Shown here: piece by piece, positions 1 through 5,330 of the stretch
Layout of the letters: every line of letters starts with the position of its first letter
How positions within the stretch are numbered: the stretch's first letter is position 1
Source: UBA7398 sp947491605
GTDB lineage: Bacteria; Actinomycetota; Actinomycetes; Nanopelagicales; Nanopelagicaceae
Length of the DNA: 5,330 nucleotides
Assembly: GCA_947491605.1 (NCBI GenBank)
Contig: CANLJW010000056.1
Coordinates: 1-5,330 of the forward strand
Reading direction: 5' to 3'
Made by a program: the position numbers and the translations under genes
Notes under the pieces: model-generated
What the model was told of the DNA's origin: nothing
Database searches by the model: none
What the model saw: only the letters and a program-made list of their open reading frames with translations

Positions 1-234
1 ACTTGGGGCGAGTCTGGTTCAATAAAATTCGTCATCTATGTTGATGAAGTAGATCCATCTATTTTTTATCTTTATGAATTATATGAAAATCGCGGGGAGT
101 TTGAAAAGCACACTAAGACCGACTACATCTCGGTTTTCAGCGGGAAAGCTAAGCCGCTACTTAGAGAACCATCCCAAATTTTCCGTGGCGTTCCACTTGT
201 ACCTAATCCAAAGTCAGAAAAGGGCAAAGTGTGA
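1..234 (+). CDS. ABM-domain protein (putative quinol monooxygenase / LsrG-like), 3' part
   Basis: The reading frame is open from the first base to a TGA at 232-234 and gives 77 residues; the start lies outside the window. The sequence fits the antibiotic biosynthesis monooxygenase (ABM, YgiN/LsrG-like) fold. A beta strand (IKFVIYVDEVDP, residues 8-19) leads into FYLYELYENRGEFEKH (22-37), which carries the family's aromatic-Tyr-Glu-x-Tyr pattern and a conserved-type His37. A helix (IxxFSGKAKPLL) and a final strand ending in PLVPNP follow. Family members are usually about 95-105 residues, so roughly 25 N-terminal residues appear to be missing. Such proteins are small cytosolic dimers that act on quinols or other small carbonyl compounds, or have unknown roles. 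The substrate cannot be deduced here. The stop overlaps the ppdK start by four bases, implying one transcript. The family call is fairly secure; the specific activity is not. Confidence 0.72.
   Translation, partial: TWGESGSIKFVIYVDEVDPSIFYLYELYENRGEFEKHTKTDYISVFSGKAKPLLREPSQIFRGVPLVPNPKSEKGKV
218..230 (+). promoter_or_regulatory. Ribosome binding site for ppdK
   Basis: An AAAAGGG stretch at 218-224 lies six bases before the GTG at 231, inside the last codons of the ABM gene. Its position supports GTG at 231 as the true start. The next in-frame Met (residue 30, near base 318) would remove the conserved GGKGANL nucleotide-binding segment. Confidence 0.6.
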
Positions 235-2942
235 GCGCAAAATATATTCACCCATTCTCTTTCGGCGACCGGACCCAATCAGATTTACTCGGTGGCAAAG
301 GGGCAAATCTTGCAGAGATGGTGAAAATTGGATTACCAGTTCCGCCAGGTTTCACGATTACAACTTTGGCATGTCGTGAATTCCTACTCACGGGTGAGAT
401 TCCAAGCTTATTACCAGAAGAACTTGAAGCAGCCCTAATAAATTTGGAGAAAGAATTAGGTAAAAAATTTGGTGATCCAAAGAATCCACTCTTAGTCTCA
501 GTTCGTTCTGGTGCAAAATTTTCGATGCCGGGCATGATGGAGACAGTACTAAATGTTGGGATGACGCCAGAAGTTGCGGAAGCGTTAGCGCAACAGACCG
601 GCAATCCAAAATTTGCCTGGGATTGTTACCGAAGATTTGTGGATATGTACGGCCGAATTGTTTGCGAAGTTCCACTTAGTGAATTCCACAAGATACAACA
701 GAGAGTATTAAGCGCTTTTGGTGTAAATGCAATTTCTGATTTGGAAGTAGATGGGTTACAAGCTTTAACCGATGGCTATATAAAAGAAACTGAAGCGTTA
801 ACGGGTGAAACTTTTCCAACCGATCCAAGAGAACATTTAACTAGATCGGTACAAGCCGTCTTTCATTCTTGGAATTCAGAGCGAGCCCAACTTTATCGCC
901 AACGAGAACGAATTCCGTCAGATCTCGGTACTGCAGTAAATGTGCAGTCAATGATATTTGGCAATCTCAGCGATGATTCGGGAACTGGCGTTGCATTCAC
1001 TAGAGACCCAGCAACTGGCGAAACTGGAAGTTATGGCGATTACTTAGTTAGAGCACAGGGCGAAGATGTTGTCGCCGGAATTCGAAACACTATGTCGTTA
1101 GATGATATGGCTAAAGAATTTCCTAAAGTTCACGGAGAGCTTGAAAAAGTAATGGCGAATTTAGAAACACACTACCGCGATCTCTGCGATATCGAATTTA
1201 CAGTCGAAAAGGGCAAGTTGTGGATTCTGCAGACCCGCGTGGGAAAACGGACCGCCGAAGCGGCTTTTAGAATTGCTGTTCAATTGGTGGATGAAGGAAA
1301 AATAACAATCGATGAAGCGCTAATTAGGGTGGGTGGCGCACAATTAGCTCAACTAATGTTTCCACAATTTGATTTACGTGGCTCAGTGAAAGAACTAGCT
1401 CGAGGAATTCCTGCTTCACCAGGAGCGGCAGTCGGCGCGGTGGTTTTTGATTCAAAACGTGCGCTAGATGCTTCACGAGATGGCAAGAAAGTTATTTTAG
1501 TTCGCCGTGAAACTAGTCCTGATGATTTAGTTGGAATGGTGGCGGCGCAGGGAATTCTTACCAGCCGTGGTGGAAAAACTTCACACGCAGCGGTCGTAGC
1601 GCGAGGCATGGGAAAGACCGCAGTATGTGGAACTGAAAGTATTACCGTTGATGAGAGCGGCGGATTCTTCACAGTGGGTGGTGAGAGTGTTTATGAAGGT
1701 GAAGTAATTTCAATTGATGGATCAACTGGCGCGGTTTATCTAGGCGAGCTGCCAGTTGTTGCATCGCCAGTGACTTCATATTTGGAAGGCTTACTATCTT
1801 CTGCAAGTGATGAAGCATCACCAGTAGTTAAAGCAGTAGATCGAATTTTGACACATGCAGATAAAATTCGACGGCTAGAAGTTCGAGCTAATGCCGACAC
1901 TCCTGAAGATGCAATTAGAGCTCGAATTTTAGGTGCAGAAGGCGTTGGACTTTGCCGAACGGAACATATGTTTCTTGGACCAAGAAGGTCATACGTTGAA
2001 CGGTTAGTGCTTGCTGAAAATGAAGATGTACAACGTGGCGTAATTGGCGAGATGGAAGTTCTACAACGAGCTGACTTTGTCGGGATTATGATGGCAATGT
2101 CTGGCTTACCGGTAACGGTTCGTTTGCTTGATCCACCGCTCCATGAATTCTTGCCACCACTCGCTGAATTAACTGCGAATATGTCTCGGGCTGAAGCGCT
2201 AAATAGCGAGATTTCAGCGCGAGACAGCGCAGTTTTCGCTGCGGTTAAACGGATGCATGAATCAAACCCAATGCTCGGGCTTCGTGGCGTTCGCCTAGGA
2301 ATTCTAATTCCAGAGTTATATAAAATGCAGGTGCGTGCGCTCGTACATGCGTTAATTGAAGTTCGCAAATTAGGGCACGATCCAAAACCTGAGGTAATGA
2401 TTCCGTTAGTAGCGACACAGCGCGAACTACTTTATTTACGCGAATCACTCGAAGATGAAATCAGTAAAACCCTAAAAGGAACTGGGCAAAGTGCAACGAT
2501 TCCAATTGGCACAATGATTGAAACGCCACGCGCTGCGATTACTGCAGAGCGGCTAGGTGTTTACGCAGACTTTTTCTCGTTTGGCACCAACGATTTAACG
2601 CAATTAACTTGGGCGTTTAGTCGTGACGATGTTGAATCCTCATTCTTGCCAAGGTATCTTGATTTAGAACTACTTCCATTCAATCCGTTTGAATCGCTAG
2701 ACCAAGCCGGTGTTGGAATTTTAGTTAAAACTGCTACTGATCAAGCTCGCTCTATTAGAGCTGATTTTAAAATTGGTGTTTGTGGCGAACACGGAGGTGA
2801 TCCATCGAGCATTCATTTTTTCGACAAGATCGGGCTTGATTACGTCTCTTGCTCGCCATATCGCGTGCCAGTGGCAAGACTTGAAAGTGGGAGAGCCGTA
2901 CTGCAACTAGATGGCGTTAATTCAAATCTAACGCTTGGTTAA
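231..2942 (+). CDS. ppdK: Pyruvate, phosphate dikinase (PPDK)
   Basis: This cytosolic enzyme catalyses pyruvate + ATP + Pi <-> PEP + AMP + PPi. The 903 residues fit the usual length of about 870-910. The N-terminal ATP-grasp domain (about 1-340) has GGKGANLAEM (21-30, Lys23), SVRSGAKFSMPGMMETVLN (90-108, Arg92), FTRDPATGE (256-264) and the metal/ATP face CDIEF...LQTR (Asp320, Glu322, Gln334). The swivelling phosphohistidine domain (about 390-505) has SRGGKTSHAAVVARGMG with catalytic His452. The preceding Thr450 matches the residue that regulatory kinase/phosphatase (PDRP) proteins modify in other PPDKs. The C-terminal PEP/pyruvate TIM barrel (about 540-890) has LCRTEHMF (Arg576), RLLDPPLHEFLP, GLRGVRLG, GTMIETPRAA, FFSFGTNDLTQ and GVCGEHGGDPSS with the acid/base Cys851. 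No key residue is missing. The GTG start overlaps the upstream ABM stop, so translation is probably coupled. PEP synthase and enzyme I share the barrel, but the N-terminal motifs and domain order are specific to PPDK. Confidence 0.98.
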   Translation: MSAKYIHPFSFGDRTQSDLLGGKGANLAEMVKIGLPVPPGFTITTLACREFLLTGEIPSLLPEELEAALINLEKELGKKFGDPKNPLLVSVRSGAKFSMPGMMETVLNVGMTPEVAEALAQQTGNPKFAWDCYRRFVDMYGRIVCEVPLSEFHKIQQRVLSAFGVNAISDLEVDGLQALTDGYIKETEALTGETFPTDPREHLTRSVQAVFHSWNSERAQLYRQRERIPSDLGTAVNVQSMIFGNLSDDSGTGVAFTRDPATGETGSYGDYLVRAQGEDVVAGIRNTMSLDDMAKEFPKVHGELEKVMANLETHYRDLCDIEFTVEKGKLWILQTRVGKRTAEAAFRIAVQLVDEGKITIDEALIRVGGAQLAQLMFPQFDLRGSVKELARGIPASPGAAVGAVVFDSKRALDASRDGKKVILVRRETSPDDLVGMVAAQGILTSRGGKTSHAAVVARGMGKTAVCGTESITVDESGGFFTVGGESVYEGEVISIDGSTGAVYLGELPVVASPVTSYLEGLLSSASDEASPVVKAVDRILTHADKIRRLEVRANADTPEDAIRARILGAEGVGLCRTEHMFLGPRRSYVERLVLAENEDVQRGVIGEMEVLQRADFVGIMMAMSGLPVTVRLLDPPLHEFLPPLAELTANMSRAEALNSEISARDSAVFAAVKRMHESNPMLGLRGVRLGILIPELYKMQVRALVHALIEVRKLGHDPKPEVMIPLVATQRELLYLRESLEDEISKTLKGTGQSATIPIGTMIETPRAAITAERLGVYADFFSFGTNDLTQLTWAFSRDDVESSFLPRYLDLELLPFNPFESLDQAGVGILVKTATDQARSIRADFKIGVCGEHGGDPSSIHFFDKIGLDYVSCSPYRVPVARLESGRAVLQLDGVNSNLTLG
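2913..2942 (+). terminator. Possible weak hairpin terminator at ppdK 3' end
   Basis: GCGTTA at 2914-2919 and TAACGC at 2929-2934 form a perfect six-base-pair inverted repeat with a nine-base loop. A G-U pair at 2913/2935 extends it, and TTGGTTAATTATTT follows. It sits inside the last codons of ppdK because there is no intergenic space before the converging gene. The T tract is poor and the stem short, so termination is only a guess. On the minus strand the hairpin is not followed by a T run. Confidence 0.22.
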
Positions 2943-3710
2943 TTATTTAGTTGAGCGTCCAGGTATTGAAGAGATCAATTTCTTGGTGTATTCCTCTTTT
3001 GGATTATTAAAAATTTCTTCAGACTTTCCTGATTCGACAAAGATGCCATCTTTCATTACATAAACGTAGTCAGAGAGATATCTAATTACCCCTAGGTCAT
3101 GTGAAACCAACACAATCGATAAACCTTTTTTGATTAGATCATTAAAGAGACCTAATAGCTGGGCTTGCGCACTTTGATCGATTGCTGAGGTTGGTTCATC
3201 TGCAATCAGAACGCTAGGTTGGGCCGAAAGTGCCCGTGCCACACTAGCTCTTTGACGTTGGCCACCCGATAACTTACTTGGGAATTTCTGCGCATCAAGA
3301 GCGCTAATGCCCATGCTTTCAAGTAAATCTAGTGCTGCAACACGCGAAGCTTTCTTATCTAAGCCTTGATGTTGCCGAATTGCTTCAGCTATTGCTTTAA
3401 CGATTCGCATCCGTGGATTCAAACTTCCATATGGATCTTGAAAAACCATCTGTACTTCTTTACGGAGGGCTCCTTCATAGGTGTTCTTACCGCTTTGAAT
3501 TGGATTTCCCATAAATGTCACAGAACCCGATGTCGGTAATTGTAAACCCGAAAGAACTCGAGCAAAGGTAGATTTCCCACTGCCAGATTCACCAACAATT
3601 CCAATAGTTTGGCCTTTTGGCAATACAAAATTTACGTGATCAACCGCTTTAATTATGTCACCATAAGAATTAAAAGTTACTGACACATCTTTAGCTTCAA
3701 TAATATTCAA
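2943..3710 (-). CDS. ABC transporter ATP-binding protein, DppF/OppF-like (peptide/nickel importer)
   Basis: This is a cytoplasmic ATPase that would pair with the DppD-like ATPase to power substrate import through the two permeases. The 255 residues carry a complete nucleotide-binding domain. It has Walker A GESGSGKST (40-48), Q-loop VFQDPYGSLNPR (Gln91), signature LSGGQRQR (147-154), Walker B VLIADE (167-172), D-loop SAID (175-178, usually SALD) and H-loop His204 in LVSHD. The QDPYGSLNPRM stretch is typical of the DppF/OppF subfamily. The protein ends soon after YTKKLISSIP and lacks the cysteine-bearing oligopeptide C-terminal extension found in many relatives and in its DppD-like neighbour. 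The start is TTG. A TAA lies in frame three codons upstream (the neighbour's stop), and no ATG is available without losing the first strand. It is the last gene of the operon. Family assignment is firm; the substrate is unknown. Confidence 0.93.
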   Translation of the reverse strand: MNIIEAKDVSVTFNSYGDIIKAVDHVNFVLPKGQTIGIVGESGSGKSTFARVLSGLQLPTSGSVTFMGNPIQSGKNTYEGALRKEVQMVFQDPYGSLNPRMRIVKAIAEAIRQHQGLDKKASRVAALDLLESMGISALDAQKFPSKLSGGQRQRASVARALSAQPSVLIADEPTSAIDQSAQAQLLGLFNDLIKKGLSIVLVSHDLGVIRYLSDYVYVMKDGIFVESGKSEEIFNNPKEEYTKKLISSIPGRSTK

Positions 3711-3723
3711 GTGCCATTACCTC
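3711..3723 (-). promoter_or_regulatory. Ribosome binding site supporting the TTG start of the DppF-like gene
   Basis: On the minus strand GAGG (3723-3720) lies nine bases before the TTG at 3710 and overlaps the last codons of the DppD-like gene. The only nearby ATG (3716-3714 region, overlapping the TAA) is in another frame and stops after a few codons. The site therefore decides for TTG as the initiator. Confidence 0.5.
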
Positions 3724-4703
3724 GCAATTTCGTCATAGCGTAGACATGAAGACTGATGATTTGATCCGACTTTAATTAGCGGTAAATCTTGTTTTGACTT
3801 GCACTTATCTTTAACAAAATCGCATCGCTCCGAGAATCGGCATCCCGCCGGCCAATTTCCAACCGAAGGTGGTTGGCCATTAATTGTCTTTAACTGGCCT
3901 TTTGGCTCAACGAGATCGATTCGCGAATTGTAAAGCGCAATTGTGTACGGATGCTTTGAAGACTTAATAGATTTTGAAGGAATTTTTTCTACGGTCGTGC
4001 CCGCATGCATGACTACGATGTCATCGCAAATTTCATTAATGAGTGGTAAATCGTGTGATACTAAAATAATTGAGGTATTAAAATCTTTGCGAATCTGCTT
4101 AAGGAGTTCCATGATTTCAGCTTGAACTGTTACATCAAGTCCAGTGGTTGGCTCATCCGCCACTATTAGCTCTGGCTGTTGTGCGATTGCGCATGCGATC
4201 ATTACCCGTTGCTTCATACCGCCAGAAAGCTCATGCTGATATTGCTTCAAAACCGTCTCTGGCCGGCGAATTTGCACGATATTTAAAAGCTCTAGCGACC
4301 GTTTTTCAACGTCAGATTTTGGAAAGTTCTCATCTTGCAAAATGGCTTCCGCAAGTTGAGCGCCGATTGTCATTACTGGGTTTGGACCGGCAAGTGCGCT
4401 CTGTGGCACGTAACCAATTCGTTTTCCGCGGATTTCATTCCAGACGCTCTGTTTTGCAGTAATCAAATCAATTCCATCGAAAATTAGTTGTCCAGCAGCG
4501 ATATAGGCCCCACGTCGACCGAGCGTTCCAACCAAAGAACGACAAAGCATGGTCTTGCCAGAGCCAGATTCACCAATTAAACCAATTATTTTACCGCGTT
4601 CAATTTCAAGTGAAGCGCTATCTACAATCGAAAGTCTTTTAGCACGAGTTACTCGTACCTCAATCTTTAAATCTTTAATTAAAACTAAGGGATTAGTACT
4701 CAT
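3717..4703 (-). CDS. ABC transporter ATP-binding protein, DppD/OppD-like (peptide/nickel importer)
   Basis: This is the second cytoplasmic ATPase of the importer. The 328 residues match the usual DppD/OppD length. Motifs are Walker A GESGSGKT (44-51), Q-loop Gln101 in YVPQSALAGPNPVMTIG, signature ELSGGMKQRVMIA (158-170), Walker B LIVADE (179-184), D-loop TGLD and H-loop His217 in LVSHDLP. LSGGMKQRVMIA with DEPTTGLDVTVQA is the DppD/OppD pattern. The C-terminal oligopeptide domain is present: NGQPPSVGNWPAGCRFSERC, followed by two further cysteines. These four (Cys288, 294, 301, 320) match the set that binds an iron-sulfur cluster in characterised DppD proteins. Its ATG directly follows the permease TAG with no spacer, so translation is probably coupled. 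No strong Shine-Dalgarno sequence is visible before it. Family assignment is firm; dipeptide, oligopeptide, nickel or sugar-oligomer transport cannot be separated. Confidence 0.94.
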   Translation of the reverse strand: MSTNPLVLIKDLKIEVRVTRAKRLSIVDSASLEIERGKIIGLIGESGSGKTMLCRSLVGTLGRRGAYIAAGQLIFDGIDLITAKQSVWNEIRGKRIGYVPQSALAGPNPVMTIGAQLAEAILQDENFPKSDVEKRSLELLNIVQIRRPETVLKQYQHELSGGMKQRVMIACAIAQQPELIVADEPTTGLDVTVQAEIMELLKQIRKDFNTSIILVSHDLPLINEICDDIVVMHAGTTVEKIPSKSIKSSKHPYTIALYNSRIDLVEPKGQLKTINGQPPSVGNWPAGCRFSERCDFVKDKCKSKQDLPLIKVGSNHQSSCLRYDEIAR

Positions 4704-5330
4704 CTAAATACCACGGTCTCTTCGAGATATTCCTTCAACAATAAAAGAGAGCGCGACTGCTGACCAACAGAGGGCTAGGCCGGGGAATAAAATCAAACCT
4801 GCAGACTCTGTTAAGAACGCTCGACCATCAGCAATCATCGAACCCCATTCTGCAGTTGGCGGCTGTGCACCTAGACCCAAGAAAGAAAGTCCCGAAATAA
4901 TAATAATTACTAAAATAAAATCGCTAAGGGCATAAGCCACAGTTTCTGAAGATACATTTGGTGTCATATGTTTAAGTATGATGCGTTTTTTTGAGTAGCC
5001 TAATGTTTTTGCTGCCTCTATATAATTTTGTTTCGAAACGACAACCGCGCGAGTTCTAGAAATTCGGGCGTATCTAGCCCAGTTTGTAATCGCAAGAATG
5101 ATTACTATGCTTTTTAGCCCTGAGCCCAAGAATGTCAGCATTGCTACGGCAATAATTAGAAGTGGAAACGCGTTTATTCCATCTATTAGCGATCCAACTA
5201 AACTCAAAACATATTTGTTTTTAGCTAGTCCCAACACAATCCCAATAACCGTTCCGATAACTAGCGGGAGGCTAACCCCTAGGAAAGCTACGCCAAGATC
5301 AACTCCGACGCTGGAAAACGTCCTAGTCAT
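4704..5330 (-). CDS. ABC transporter permease, DppC/OppC-like, partial at 5' end
   Basis: This is an inner-membrane permease subunit of a peptide/nickel-type importer. The frame is open to the window edge and 208 codons are visible. The ATG at 5330-5328 is probably an internal Met, because DppC proteins are usually about 280-300 residues. The missing part should hold the first membrane helix and the HPLGTD-type segment. Hydrophobic stretches at about 12-36, 52-82, 133-155 and 172-198 are consistent with the remaining helices. The cytoplasmic EAA loop that docks on the ATPases is seen at YIEAAKTLGYSKKRIILKHM (103-122), followed by TPN. SFLGLGAQPPTAEWGSMIADGR (read in two parts, 149-163 and 164-170) and LFPGLAL are hallmarks of the DppC/OppC/NikC family. 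It is the first of three same-strand genes in the window. A DppB-like partner permease and a binding protein are expected beyond base 5330. Confidence 0.93.
   Translation of the reverse strand: MTRTFSSVGVDLGVAFLGVSLPLVIGTVIGIVLGLAKNKYVLSLVGSLIDGINAFPLLIIAVAMLTFLGSGLKSIVIILAITNWARYARISRTRAVVVSKQNYIEAAKTLGYSKKRIILKHMTPNVSSETVAYALSDFILVIIIISGLSFLGLGAQPPTAEWGSMIADGRAFLTESAGLILFPGLALCWSAVALSFIVEGISRRDRGI

Noticed and set aside
101..129. TTGAAA and TACATC spaced 17 bases apart, a possible promoter for ppdK
   Set aside because: The -10 match is poor and both elements lie in the ABM coding region. The overlapping start and stop make co-transcription from an upstream promoter the simpler explanation.
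74..379. Open frame of 101 codons on the plus strand across the ABM-ppdK junction
   Set aside because: It overlaps both real genes in another frame, and its translation resembles no family. The frame beginning at base 1 has clear ABM-type motifs instead.
1736..2368. Long (210-codon) open frame on the minus strand inside ppdK
   Set aside because: It is fully antisense to an intact, strongly conserved PPDK. The translation is Ser/Arg/Thr-rich with no recognisable domain, as expected for a shadow frame.
4148..4462. Plus-strand open frame of 104 codons inside the DppD-like gene
   Set aside because: It is antisense to the conserved Walker and signature regions of the ATPase, has no recognisable protein features, and no distinct ribosome binding site was seen.
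4894..4920. AT-rich run with repeated ATA units (short simple repeat)
   Set aside because: It encodes the isoleucine-rich membrane helix of the permease (VIIIIS), so the repeat is explained by codon composition.

Overview
The window looks like chromosomal DNA of a compact, AT-leaning bacterium. The PPDK protein resembles actinobacterial PPDKs in the text of its linker and swivelling domain (LPVVASPVTSYLEG, AVDRILTHADKIRRL). Combined with the AT-rich codon use and near-absence of intergenic DNA, this suggests a low-GC streamlined actinobacterium, such as the freshwater Nanopelagicales (acI) type. That assignment is an inference from sequence style, not a proven identity. There are no RNA genes, mobile elements, CRISPR arrays or long repeats, and essentially every base is coding.

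Left half, plus strand (1-2942): the 3' end of a small antibiotic-biosynthesis-monooxygenase (ABM) fold protein runs into a complete pyruvate, phosphate dikinase gene (ppdK). The two overlap by four bases (GTGA), so they are very likely co-transcribed and translationally coupled. PPDK interconverts pyruvate and phosphoenolpyruvate (pyruvate + ATP + Pi <-> PEP + AMP + PPi). It links gluconeogenesis, glycolysis and pyrophosphate metabolism. All catalytic landmarks are intact.

Right half, minus strand (2943-5330): three genes of a peptide/nickel-type (Dpp/Opp family) ABC importer, read right to left: a DppC-like permease (cut by the window edge), a DppD-like ATPase and a DppF-like ATPase. Permease stop and DppD start abut (TAGATG). 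Six bases separate the DppD stop from a TTG start for DppF. The DppB-like permease and the substrate-binding protein would be expected upstream, beyond base 5330, so the substrate cannot be read from this window.

The two operons converge tail to tail with no base between the two TAA stop codons. I see ordinary housekeeping and transport genes and no sign of a novel system. The points worth a second look are small: the ABM-PPDK coupling, the zero-gap convergent junction with a possible terminator inside coding sequence, and the unequal C-termini of the two ATPases.
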